NCBI RefSeq assembly: GCF_016595275.2
Contig: NZ_JAENIQ020000005.1
Location: 1-64,000, forward strand
DNA: 64,000 bases
Reading direction: 5' to 3'
Source: Corynebacterium pygosceleis
Lineage (GTDB): Bacteria; Actinomycetota; Actinomycetes; Mycobacteriales; Mycobacteriaceae
Position numbers and translations under genes: made by a program. This document shows positions 9,088-17,450 of this stretch, piece by piece. The notes below the pieces were generated by a model. That model had not been told where the DNA came from. It searched no databases and worked only from the letters and a program-made list of their open reading frames with translations. Position 1 is the first letter of the stretch. Every line of letters begins with the position of its first letter.

Positions 9088-9734
9088 CCGAGGCACTCAC
9101 CGTCACCGCCGGAACCGGAGGCCTCCGGGCGCTGCTGGCCCGGGCGACCGGTATCGACCCGGACGCCACCGCCCGGTGGCGGCAGCGTGACGGACGCACC
9201 GTCGACGTCTTCGTCACCACCCCGTTCGACGTGATCGCCAGTCGCCGCGTCGAGGGAACCGTCGGCCGCGACGGTGCCGTCGTCCGCGCCGCCGACCTCC
9301 ACGAAGCACTCACCGAGCAACGCACGGACATCGGCCCCGCCTGCGACATCGCCTGGCCGGGTGCACTGCCCCCGGCGGACGGATTCCTCCTCCTGGACAC
9401 CCTCCCCGTGGCCGTCGTACGGCAGCTCGCCGATCAGGGACAGGCTCTCGCCCGCCAGTTCTCCGGCCCCCTCGGCCCACCGCAGTCACTCCTGGACCAG
9501 ACGGTCCTCACCGTCACCGGCCCCGGCGACACCGAGGACGCAGGGGCCGGAACAGCGGAGATCACCATGCGGATGGTGTTCACGTGCACCTCACTGGGAC
9601 TCATCCCCGGTGCCGCCGCCCCCGGGACGATTCCCCGCCACCTCCGGGTTTCCCGCGCCGGAACCTGGGTACGGGTCGACGCCCCGTACGGTACCGTCTA
9701 CCGCAGCACCCGCCGGTCTGTTCTCCCGCTTTGA
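9084..9734 (+). CDS. Conserved protein of unknown function, coupled to the thioesterase
   Basis: A 216-residue protein without signal peptide or membrane segment, rich in Asp, Ala, Thr and Val, with alternating short hydrophobic stretches typical of a beta-rich soluble fold. I recognise no catalytic motif. It starts with GTG overlapping the thioesterase stop (GTGA), so the two products are made together and may act together, perhaps on the same acyl substrate or as a complex. The overlap and third-position G+C bias support a real gene; the function is open. Confidence 0.75.
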   Translation: MTEALTVTAGTGGLRALLARATGIDPDATARWRQRDGRTVDVFVTTPFDVIASRRVEGTVGRDGAVVRAADLHEALTEQRTDIGPACDIAWPGALPPADGFLLLDTLPVAVVRQLADQGQALARQFSGPLGPPQSLLDQTVLTVTGPGDTEDAGAGTAEITMRMVFTCTSLGLIPGAAAPGTIPRHLRVSRAGTWVRVDAPYGTVYRSTRRSVLPL

Positions 9735-9765
9735 TCCGGGGGCGTGGCCCGGACCGCGTGGACAC

Positions 9766-10161
9766 TCAGTCGAACCGGTTGATCAACATGTCCGCGACGC
9801 GCACCATGTGCTCCCACAGGGCGGCACGGTACGGGGCGGGCAACGTCTCCTCGTCGACGGTGTCGATGGCGTTGGCCATCATCTCCAGCCAGCGGTCCCG
9901 CTCCGCGACGCCGATCGAGAACGGGTGGTGGCGCATCCGGAGCCGGGGATGCCCCCGGTTCTCGCTGAAGGTCTGGGGACCGCCCCAGTACTGGGCGAGG
10001 AACCACTTCAGTCGTGCCTCCGCCCCCTCCCAGTCGTCGTGCGGGTACATCGGACCGATGAGATCGTCCTCGCGCACCTGCAGGTAGAACCGGTGCACGA
10101 TCGTGGTGAAGGTCTCCTCACCGCCGACGGCCTCGTAGAAACTGGCCGGTGTTCCGGTCAT
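9766..10161 (-). CDS. glbO: Group 2 truncated haemoglobin
   Basis: A 131-residue truncated 2-over-2 globin. It carries the group 2 features FYEAVGGEETF at the N-terminus, FLAQYWGGP in the E/F region, RLRMRHHPF with the proximal haem-binding His, and a Trp in DRWLEMM (the G8 Trp of GlbO). The family binds O2 and is linked to oxygen and peroxide handling at the membrane. The ATG at 10161 was chosen over an upstream extension because it lies just beyond the stop of the MscS gene, as expected for coupled translation, and begins directly at the globin fold. Confidence 0.93.
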   Translation of the reverse strand: MTGTPASFYEAVGGEETFTTIVHRFYLQVREDDLIGPMYPHDDWEGAEARLKWFLAQYWGGPQTFSENRGHPRLRMRHHPFSIGVAERDRWLEMMANAIDTVDEETLPAPYRAALWEHMVRVADMLINRFD

Positions 10162-10162
10162 G

Positions 10163-11128
10163 TCAGTTCTCCTTCGTGGTGGGGCCCGCCGGGCCCGCGG
10201 TTCCTTCGGTGGCCGACGGCTCGGCGCTGATCCCGATGCCGTTGGGGTAGGGCGTCGAGATGCCCCGGTCCCGCAGGTCGGTGATGATCCGGCCGAGAAG
10301 CTCGCGGCGCGTGGCCCACTGGGTTCCGGCGACGACCTTCGCACGGACCCGGATGAGCATGTGGTCCACCGCCAGCGCGTGCACCCCGTCGACCTCGGGT
10401 TCGCTGAGAACGGAGTCCTTCAGGGCGTCGCTCGCGGCGGCGGCACGGGCGGCGTCCCCGATGGCCTTCTTCGCCTCCTCGACGTCGTTCGAGAGACCGA
10501 CGGGGACGTCGATCCGCGCGACGGCGTGCCCCTTGGTGGAGTTGCCGACCCGCTGGATCAGCCCGTTACGGACGAACCACAGGGTGCCGTCGACGTCACG
10601 GATCGTGGTCAGCCGGAGGGAGACCGCCTCAACCGTGCCCACCGCGTCACCGACATCGATGGAATCGCCGACGCCGTACTGGTCCTCGATCAGCATGAAG
10701 ATCCCGGACAGGAAGTCCTTCACCAGCGACTGCGCACCGAAGCCGAGGGCGACACCGGCGACACCCGCCGAGGCCACCAGAGGGCCGACCTGCACCCCGA
10801 GTTCGGAGAGGACCGCCAGGCCCGCCCAGGTCCACACGAAGATCGCGACGGCGGAACGCGCCACCGACGACAGCGTCGTGATTCTCGCCTCCCGACGCTC
10901 CCGGTCCCGCGTCTCCTCCTGTACGACCGCGATCGACTCCCCGAACAGCGAATGTCCCGGGCCCCGTTGGATCGCGTGCCGGGAGATCCGCCTGATGAGG
11001 ACGATCAGTGTCCACTGGATCACGATCGCCACCACGAGGATCACGCCCACCGCGACGGCCATGTCGATCAGCCCCTCGGTGTTCAGCCCGTGCTTGTCCC
11101 GGAAAATATCGCGCAACGTATCCTTCAC
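10163..11128 (-). CDS. Small-conductance mechanosensitive channel (MscS family)
   Basis: A 321-residue membrane protein. Two hydrophobic helices lie in the first 100 residues, followed by the pore helix GVAGVALGFGAQSLVKDFLSG with the Ala/Gly spacing of MscS TM3 near residue 140. The beta domain (DGTLWFVRNG) and a C-terminal mixed domain follow. It should form a heptameric channel that opens under membrane tension; in corynebacteria MscS-type channels also export glutamate and betaine, but this one is shorter than MscCG and lacks its C-terminal extension. The GTG start at 11128 is 8 nt from a TAGGTT hexamer, so the mRNA is probably leaderless. glbO follows with almost no gap. Confidence 0.9.
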   Translation of the reverse strand: MKDTLRDIFRDKHGLNTEGLIDMAVAVGVILVVAIVIQWTLIVLIRRISRHAIQRGPGHSLFGESIAVVQEETRDRERREARITTLSSVARSAVAIFVWTWAGLAVLSELGVQVGPLVASAGVAGVALGFGAQSLVKDFLSGIFMLIEDQYGVGDSIDVGDAVGTVEAVSLRLTTIRDVDGTLWFVRNGLIQRVGNSTKGHAVARIDVPVGLSNDVEEAKKAIGDAARAAAASDALKDSVLSEPEVDGVHALAVDHMLIRVRAKVVAGTQWATRRELLGRIITDLRDRGISTPYPNGIGISAEPSATEGTAGPAGPTTKEN

Positions 11129-11136
11129 GTCTAATG

Positions 11137-11142
11137 AACCTA
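11137..11142 (-). promoter_or_regulatory. -10 element, leaderless start of the MscS gene
   Basis: TAGGTT on the minus strand ends 8 nt before the GTG start. It is arranged back to back with the promoter of the divergent SDR gene, only 20 bp away. Confidence 0.45.
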
Positions 11143-11162
11143 CCGGGTGCGGGCCCGGGCAC

Positions 11163-11168
11163 TAGGGT
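11163..11168 (+). promoter_or_regulatory. -10 element, leaderless start of the second SDR gene
   Basis: TAGGGT ends 7 nt before ATG 11176; no ribosome-binding site is present. Confidence 0.5.
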
Positions 11169-11175
11169 GGGGCCC

Positions 11176-11892
11176 ATGAGTAACCGACCCGTAGCAGTCA
11201 TCACCGGGGCGACGGGCGGCATCGGCCGCGCCGTCGTCGACAGCCTCGCCCCCGACTTCGACGTTCTCGCCCTCGGCCGAGACGGGGCCGCACTGGCGGA
11301 ACTCGACACGCTCGACCACGTTCGCGCCCTGCGCTGCGATCTGGTGGCCGAGCTCCTCGACTCCGAACCGGGCACCGGGCTGCGGGAGATCCTGGAGCTT
11401 CCGCGTGTCGACGTCGTGGTGCACGCCGCGGCGGTCGGGCACCGGTTCTCGGTGGAGCAGGCCACCCCGGAGCAGTGGCGGAGCATGCTCGACCTGAACG
11501 TCGTGGTGCCCGCGGAACTCACCCGCCGGCTGCTGCCGGCGCTCCGGGCGGCCCGGGGAAACGTGGTGTTCATCAACTCCGGGGCGGGCCACGGGGCCCA
11601 TCCGGGCACCACCGTGTACACCGCCACCAAGCACGCGCTGCGCGGTCTGGCGGACAGTCTGCGCAAGGAGGAGGCGGGTACCGGGGTGCGCGTCAGCGGC
11701 GTCGCCCCCGGTCCGACCGACACCCCGATGCTGCGGGGCATCGTCGAGTCCGCGGGCGGAACCTACACCCCCGACCACTACATCGAGCCCGGGGAGGTCG
11801 CGGCCGCGGTCCGACTCGCCGTCACGGCGGGGCCGACCGCACAGCTCACCGACATCGCGGTCCGGCCCCGGATCGAGCTGGCGGACCGTTAG
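11176..11892 (+). CDS. Short-chain dehydrogenase/reductase
   Basis: A 238-residue SDR. It has the cofactor motif TGATGGIG near residue 10, VVHAAAVG in place of the usual NNAG, and the catalytic set NSGAG...YTATK (Ser, Tyr, Lys) near residues 135-155. The short length, without lid extension, matches SDRs annotated only as general oxidoreductases. The reaction and substrate are not evident. The start at 11176 is supported by a TAGGGT -10 seven bases before. Its stop overlaps the stop of the convergent FAD-binding gene by a few bases. Confidence 0.85.
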   Translation: MSNRPVAVITGATGGIGRAVVDSLAPDFDVLALGRDGAALAELDTLDHVRALRCDLVAELLDSEPGTGLREILELPRVDVVVHAAAVGHRFSVEQATPEQWRSMLDLNVVVPAELTRRLLPALRAARGNVVFINSGAGHGAHPGTTVYTATKHALRGLADSLRKEEAGTGVRVSGVAPGPTDTPMLRGIVESAGGTYTPDHYIEPGEVAAAVRLAVTAGPTAQLTDIAVRPRIELADR

Positions 11893-13826
11893 ACCCGCCC
11901 GGACACCGCCGCCAGGGCGTGCACGGCGGCGGCGTCCGTCGTCCGCAACAGTGTCGCGTCGGTGCCCGGCATCGGGCTGATCGTGGTGTCCGGCATCTGT
12001 GCGTGGGTGGGGATCCCGATGAGGTGGAGCCGCGGATCCGGTGTCCCGTCGGCGGTGATCACCCGCTGTGTCACCGGATCGACCTCCGGGGAGGGGGTCG
12101 TCGATCCGTCGGACAGGCGGAACACCCGGATCCGGCCCCGCTGCAGCAGATCCCGCATGAGCGGGTCAGCGGTGGTGCGCACATCCGGTGCCGGGAGACG
12201 GGCGTCGAGGAGCACCCGCCCGGTGACCGCCCGGTCCGTCGTGGGGGAGTGCATACGGTACCCGCCGTCGGTCACCGCGACGGTGGGGTGCGCCCCGAGG
12301 AAGGACACGACGCCGGCGTCGACGAGGGCGAGCAGCTCCCGGGTGCGGAAGGCCGGGGGACCGGAGCCCGCCATCCTGCCCAGCGCCATCATCCAGGCGT
12401 AGCGGCCGCGCCGGGAGTCCGGGGTGTAGCGGCCGTTCGCCCCGAGGACCGAGACGGTCCTGCGTGCCGACGCGATCGACCACATCCCCTCCTTCCACGC
12501 ACTGTCCCGGCCCGCGGCGGCGTGGGTGATGTCCGCGGCCAGGCCGTCCGCGACCGCGGCGGTGAACTCCTCCGGGGACAGTGGTCCGGTGATCCCGCGG
12601 GCGGCCAGCGGATCGGCCTCGGCACCGGGGTCGAACACGGGTGCGCCGGGGACCCTGGCCGCCAACACCCGCGGGAGGTCCGCCACCGGGGTGTCGTCGA
12701 TGAGCGCGACGAGGTCCGCCGGATCGACGCCCCGGTCGGGGTGCGTCCGGTGCAGGGCGCGGTGGTACGCCTCGTGGGCGTCCCGGGCGACGGCGGGCCA
12801 CACCTGCCGGTCGACATCGATCGGCGCGTCGCCGGCGGAGAGCTCGCGGACGACGGCCCGCAGTCTGGTGTGCGGCATCCGGGGCGGCAGCGAGCGGTAC
12901 TCGGACTTCGGGAACAGCGGGTAGCCACGGCCCGATGCCGCGACGATCCGCGGCTCACGGCCGGAGGGGACGTACCGCAGGCCGGAGCGCGCCGCGGGAT
13001 CGTCCACGAACCGCCCGCCGCGACCCGCCGTGAGGAGAATCATCGCGTCGAAGAACCCCATTCCCAGGCCGCGGAGCAGCACTGTTTCGCCCGGGACTAT
13101 GAGGTCGAGCCGTTGGTCCGCGGGTTGGCCGGGCCGGATCCACGTCAGCTCGTCCGACGCGTCGAGACGGTCGGCGTCGTCCGGCACAGAGAGCTGCCAG
13201 CCGGGGGCGAGCACCGTCGCACCCGCCCGGACCACCGCTCCGTCCGCGAGCGTGATCTCGTCGGTTCCGTCGGTGGTCGCGGTGATCGCGACCGCGCGGC
13301 TGCGGTGGTGGTGGAGTGTGACCTGAGGGGGAAGCCCGCGCCTGGTCACGTCGAGGAACCACCGGAGGTACGCGCCGTAGAGACGGCGGCTCGGGTTCGA
13401 TTCGGGGCGCGTGGTGCGCAGCTCGTCGGCGAAGGCCACCGCCACCACCGGCGCGGGACGGTTCCGCCGGAACACCCGGGCGACGTCCGGGTCGATCCCC
13501 GCCTCGTCGGGGTTCTCCCCGCGCAACAGCCGGACCCACTCGTGGAGTGTCGGCCCCCGCCGCACGGGGGCCGACACCGTCGAGCCGGGTTCCGTGAACA
13601 TCGTCACCGCACCGGCGAGGGTGTTCATGCACAGCTCACCCGACTGGTCGGTGCGCCACACCTCGCCGGAGCCGTGCTGGGCCCCGTCGATGAGGTGCAC
13701 GTCCAGGCGCGCCTGTCCGGGGGCCTCGTGCAGGGCGGCGCCGAGCCGCTCCAGCACCGACGTGCCGCGCGGCCCGGCGCCGATGATCGCGATCGACTGC
13801 GTGGTACCGGGTTTCGGGGAAGTCAC
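11889..13826 (-). CDS. FAD/NAD(P)-binding protein
   Basis: A 645-residue flavoprotein-like protein starting with IAIIGAGPRGTSVLERL, a GxGPxG dinucleotide-binding motif typical of the PF13454-type FAD/NAD(P)-binding family (relatives of lysine/ornithine hydroxylase-like proteins). A second nucleotide-binding-like segment, VLLRGLGMGFFDAM, lies in the middle, and a C-terminal region has LHLIGIPTHAQMPDT. No membrane segments. The substrate is unknown. It starts with GTG 13826, immediately before the first strand of the Rossmann fold. It lies 15 bp from the end of pepN on the same strand and may be co-transcribed with it. Confidence 0.75.
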   Translation of the reverse strand: MTSPKPGTTQSIAIIGAGPRGTSVLERLGAALHEAPGQARLDVHLIDGAQHGSGEVWRTDQSGELCMNTLAGAVTMFTEPGSTVSAPVRRGPTLHEWVRLLRGENPDEAGIDPDVARVFRRNRPAPVVAVAFADELRTTRPESNPSRRLYGAYLRWFLDVTRRGLPPQVTLHHHRSRAVAITATTDGTDEITLADGAVVRAGATVLAPGWQLSVPDDADRLDASDELTWIRPGQPADQRLDLIVPGETVLLRGLGMGFFDAMILLTAGRGGRFVDDPAARSGLRYVPSGREPRIVAASGRGYPLFPKSEYRSLPPRMPHTRLRAVVRELSAGDAPIDVDRQVWPAVARDAHEAYHRALHRTHPDRGVDPADLVALIDDTPVADLPRVLAARVPGAPVFDPGAEADPLAARGITGPLSPEEFTAAVADGLAADITHAAAGRDSAWKEGMWSIASARRTVSVLGANGRYTPDSRRGRYAWMMALGRMAGSGPPAFRTRELLALVDAGVVSFLGAHPTVAVTDGGYRMHSPTTDRAVTGRVLLDARLPAPDVRTTADPLMRDLLQRGRIRVFRLSDGSTTPSPEVDPVTQRVITADGTPDPRLHLIGIPTHAQMPDTTISPMPGTDATLLRTTDAAAVHALAAVSGRV

Positions 13827-13840
13827 ACAGTCAGGCTAGC

Positions 13841-16474
13841 TCAGTTCGCCGGCGACCCGTCCGCGTCGACCGCCCGATTGCGCAGCGCCCGCTGAACGCG
13901 GTCCCGGCCCTCGGACACGACGCGCTTCAGGCCCGTGGGGTGCTCACCGTCGAGGAACGCGCCGGCGCGTGCGACACCCTCCTGGGTAATGTCCCACGAG
14001 GGGTAGAGGCCGTTGAGTGCCGCGAGCGCCATCTCCGGGGTGGCGGTGCGCCAGAAACCGGGCGCCAGCTCGAAGTAGGCCTCGTTGAACTGCCCGAGGT
14101 TCGGCGCGGAGCCGGCCCAGGTCAGTCCCTCGATCTTGTGCCGGATCGCCAGGTTCGACAGGCCCGATCCGGGATCGGTGACCTCGTCGAAGATCTCCTT
14201 CTTCCGTTCCGGGGTGTTCACCGCGGCGTGTGCGGCCCACGCCCACTTCTGACTGTCGGAGGAGGAGTCACGGGCGAGTTCGGCCTCGACGGCCGCATCC
14301 GCGTCCGTGATCTCTCCGGCGGCGATGAGCGCGGTCAGTGCCCGCCAGCGCAGGTCGTTGTCCACCTCGAGGCCGTCGATGGGCGAGACCCCGTCGCGGA
14401 GCTGCGTGAAGACGTCGATCTGCGTGGGGGTGTCCGGCCCCAGCTTCCGGCGGGACAGCACCTGCAGGAACGTCAGCTGGGCGTCGGAACCCGGCTCCGC
14501 CGTCCGTGCGCCGTCGAGGAGCGCGTCCGCGAGCAGCTTCCCGCCCGTCTCCTCCGCCCAGGCCGGGTCGGCGTAGCTGGACAGGGCACTCGACGCCTGG
14601 GTGAGGATCCGCTCCAGGACGGCGATCTCCGTTTCCGCCGAGGCTCCGGACGCCACGAGGTTGATGAAGTCACGGGCACGCATGCGGCCGTCGCGGACCA
14701 TCTCCCACGTCGCCGACCAGCACAACGTACGAGGCATCGGATCCTCGATCCGGGCGATGTTGTGGAGCACGAAGTCCAGGGAACCGGAGTCGAGATGGGT
14801 CAGGCAGTACGTGAGATCATCGTCGTTGACCAGGACGAGGTCCGCGCGCCCGACACCGATGAGATCCGGTACCTCCGTGAATTCGCCCGAGACATCCAGC
14901 TCGACGCGCTTCACGCGGCGCACCACACCGTCGATCAGGGAATACAGGCCGACCGCGACACGATGGTCGCGCAGCTCCCCGGCGCCGGGCTCGGCGCCCT
15001 GCTGACGGATACCGAAGGAGACGTACCTGTCGCCGGACACCTCGAACTCCGCCGCGAGCGTGTTCACCCCCGTCGTCTTCAACCACTGGTTCGCCCAGTC
15101 GGACAGATCACGGCCCGACGCCGCCTCCAACGCCTCCAGCAGATCGTCGAAGGTCGCGTTGCCGAAGGAGTGGGTGGCGAAGTGCCTGCGGACACCGGCG
15201 AAGAACTCCTCGCGCCCGACGTAGGCGGCGAGCTGCTTCAGCACACTCGCACCCTTGGCGTAGGTGATGCCGTCGAAATTCTGCTCCACCGTCTCGATGT
15301 CACTCGCGTCGGTGGTGATCGGGTGCGTCGACGGCAGCTGGTCCTGGCTGTACGCCCAGGACTTCTCGATGTTCGCGAACGTCACCCACGCGGAGTCGTA
15401 TTCGGTGGCCTCCGCCTGGCTGATCGCGGCGGACCAGGTGGCGAAGGACTCGTTCAGCCACAGGTCGTCCCACCAGCGCATCGTCACCAGGTCACCGAAC
15501 CACATGTGCGCCAGCTCGTGCAGCACCGTGTCGCAGCGGCGCTCGTAGCGGTAGCGGTTCACCTTGGAGGTGAACACGTACTCGTCGCGGTGGGTGACGC
15601 AGCCGGCGTTCTCCATCGCGCCCATGTTGAACTCCGGCACGAAGATCTGGTCGTACTTGTGGAACGGGTAGGCCACACCGAAGTTCGCGTGGTAGAAGTC
15701 GAAGCCCTGTTTCGTCTCCGTGAACAGACGTTCCGCGTCGAGGCTGTCCGCCAGTGACCGTCGGCAGTAGAGACCCATCGGGACGGTCAGTTCGTGCGGC
15801 TGATCGGCGGGGGTCTCCGGATGGTGGGTGAGCTCACCGGTCCACTCGTCGCGCACCTCGTGGTACGGGCCGACGCAGATCGCGACCAGGTACGTCGAGA
15901 GCCGGTAGTCGATGCGTGAGACATGGGTCGACGTCCCGTCACCGTTGTCCGTCACGGTCTGGTCCGCGTTCGAGATGACCCGCCACCCGGCGGGCGTGGT
16001 GATCGTCAGGTCGTAGGTGGCCTTCAGATCCGGCTGGTCGAAACAGGCGAACATCCTCTTCGCGTCCGCGGTCTCGAACTGGGTGTACATGTAGACCTCG
16101 TTGTCCGCCGGATCGACGAAGCGGTGCAGGCCCTGGCCGGTCCGCGAGTAACGGCAGTCAGCGGTGATCCGGAGGGTGTGCGCGCCGGGCTCCAGTCCGT
16201 TCAGCGCGATGCCCGCGTTCTCGTCGTAGCCGTCCTCACCGAGGGTGACGGCGTCGGCGGTGATGTCTCCGCCGTCCAGCAGTACCTCGGACACCCGGGA
16301 CGCGCGCAGATCGATGAACGTGTCCCCGGAGGTGGACACGGTGAAGTCGACGGTGGTCACGGAGGAGAACTCCGTCTCCCCTCCGGTCAGGTCGAGGACG
16401 ATCCCGTAATTGTCGACGCCGAGGATCGATGAACGCTTCCGGGCTTCTGCACGGGTGAGATTGGTCGAGGTCAC
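13841..16474 (-). CDS. pepN: Aminopeptidase N (M1 zinc metallopeptidase)
   Basis: An 877-residue cytoplasmic zinc aminopeptidase that removes N-terminal residues from peptides. The exopeptidase motif GAMEN lies near residue 286 and the zinc site HELAHMW with the downstream NESFATW glutamate near residues 319-345. The remainder is the ERAP1-like helical C-terminal domain. The open frame extends another 300 codons upstream, but that part is the antisense of the DsbA-like gene; the GTG at 16474 with AGGAG nearby gives the usual length of actinobacterial PepN (about 850-880). Assignment is firm. Confidence 0.93.
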   Translation of the reverse strand: MTSTNLTRAEARKRSSILGVDNYGIVLDLTGGETEFSSVTTVDFTVSTSGDTFIDLRASRVSEVLLDGGDITADAVTLGEDGYDENAGIALNGLEPGAHTLRITADCRYSRTGQGLHRFVDPADNEVYMYTQFETADAKRMFACFDQPDLKATYDLTITTPAGWRVISNADQTVTDNGDGTSTHVSRIDYRLSTYLVAICVGPYHEVRDEWTGELTHHPETPADQPHELTVPMGLYCRRSLADSLDAERLFTETKQGFDFYHANFGVAYPFHKYDQIFVPEFNMGAMENAGCVTHRDEYVFTSKVNRYRYERRCDTVLHELAHMWFGDLVTMRWWDDLWLNESFATWSAAISQAEATEYDSAWVTFANIEKSWAYSQDQLPSTHPITTDASDIETVEQNFDGITYAKGASVLKQLAAYVGREEFFAGVRRHFATHSFGNATFDDLLEALEAASGRDLSDWANQWLKTTGVNTLAAEFEVSGDRYVSFGIRQQGAEPGAGELRDHRVAVGLYSLIDGVVRRVKRVELDVSGEFTEVPDLIGVGRADLVLVNDDDLTYCLTHLDSGSLDFVLHNIARIEDPMPRTLCWSATWEMVRDGRMRARDFINLVASGASAETEIAVLERILTQASSALSSYADPAWAEETGGKLLADALLDGARTAEPGSDAQLTFLQVLSRRKLGPDTPTQIDVFTQLRDGVSPIDGLEVDNDLRWRALTALIAAGEITDADAAVEAELARDSSSDSQKWAWAAHAAVNTPERKKEIFDEVTDPGSGLSNLAIRHKIEGLTWAGSAPNLGQFNEAYFELAPGFWRTATPEMALAALNGLYPSWDITQEGVARAGAFLDGEHPTGLKRVVSEGRDRVQRALRNRAVDADGSPAN

Positions 16475-16777
16475 GTAACCCGAACTCCTGTCTGTGTGGA
16501 CTTCTGCGGCACCGCCGGGGACGGCCCGCTCTATCAGGTGGTGAACGAAAAAACGGTGCACCCGTGCCGTCTCCCGTGTCGGGGACACGGCACTACACGG
16601 CCAAGGATACGGACGGAGGAAGACCGCGTGCGTGGTCGGGCCGGGAAAACACCTATCCTGGGCGGCACGCGCCGGGAACGGACGCCCGACCGGTGTGCAC
16701 GGCCCGGGTGTGGAACTGCCGGAAGCCGCAGAAAACAGACGAAGACCCCGGGGAGACCCGGAGAAAGAAGGAGAGCA
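16475..16777. other. Divergent promoter region between pepN and the DsbA-like gene
   Basis: Separates two divergent genes. On the plus strand a TATCCT hexamer at about 16655 may be the -10 of the DsbA-like gene, which then has a leader of about 115 nt. No gene or obvious operator was seen. Confidence 0.35.
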
Positions 16778-17422
16778 GTGAGTCAGCCCCTGAAGTTCTG
16801 GTTCGATGTCACCTGCCCGTACGCGTGGATCACGTCCCGCTGGGTAACCGAGGTGGAGAAGGTCCGCGACGTCGACGTCACCTGGATCCCGATGAGCCTC
16901 GGCGTCCTCAACGAGGGGCGCGATGAACTTCCGGAGCAGTACCGGCGCATGATGACGACGACATGGGCGCCGGCCCGTGTGTTCGCCCGGGTCGCCACCG
17001 AGCACCCGGACAGGGTCGGGGAACTCTACACCGCACTCGGGACGAGGATCCACACCGAGGGACGGGGCGCCGAGCTCAGGGAGAACGCCGGTGACGGGGA
17101 CATCTCCGACGTACTGGTCCCCCTCGTGCGGGAGGCACTCGTGGAGATCGGGCTCGACGGGGACCTGGCCGACACCGGGACGGGCACCGACTGGGACGAC
17201 GCCCTGCGCGCGTTCCACGGGCAGGCCATGGACGCCGTCGGTGACGAGGTCGGCACCCCGGTCGTCGAGGTCGCCGGAACCGCGTTCTTCGGGCCGGTCC
17301 TGACCCGCATCCCCCGTGGGGAGGACGCCGGAAAGGTGTTCGACGGTGCCGTGGCCCTCGCCGGATACCCGCACTTCTTCGAGCTCAAGCGCTCGCGGAC
17401 GGAACGCCCCGAGTTCGACTGA
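16778..17422 (+). CDS. DsbA-family protein, mycothiol-dependent nitroreductase (Rv2466c)-like, CPYA motif
   Basis: A 214-residue cytoplasmic thioredoxin-fold protein of the DsbA/FrnE type. The N-terminal strand FWFDVTCPYAWITSRW holds the active-site Cys13, but the position of the second Cys (16) is Ala, so this is a monothiol CxxA site rather than the CPWC of Mycobacterium tuberculosis Rv2466c. The cis-Pro loop GTPVVEV near residue 160 is present. Members reduce mixed disulfides or nitro compounds with mycothiol; a one-Cys version could use a glutaredoxin-like monothiol mechanism (inference). AAGGAG sits 7 nt before the GTG start. It converges on the radical SAM gene. Confidence 0.82.
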   Translation: MSQPLKFWFDVTCPYAWITSRWVTEVEKVRDVDVTWIPMSLGVLNEGRDELPEQYRRMMTTTWAPARVFARVATEHPDRVGELYTALGTRIHTEGRGAELRENAGDGDISDVLVPLVREALVEIGLDGDLADTGTGTDWDDALRAFHGQAMDAVGDEVGTPVVEVAGTAFFGPVLTRIPRGEDAGKVFDGAVALAGYPHFFELKRSRTERPEFD

Positions 17423-17450
17423 CCCGAAGGAAGGGGAGCCGGCGGGTCAG
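17419..17450. terminator. Bidirectional hairpin between convergent genes
   Basis: A perfect 8-bp stem CTGACCCG / CGGGTCAG lies across the stop codons of the DsbA-like gene and the radical SAM gene. There is no T-run. Confidence 0.4.

Noticed and set aside
6832..9096. A 754-codon minus-strand frame opposite ettA and the thioesterase
   Set aside because: Shadow frame with repeated Asp/Gly/Leu/Val pattern; no function or start signal.
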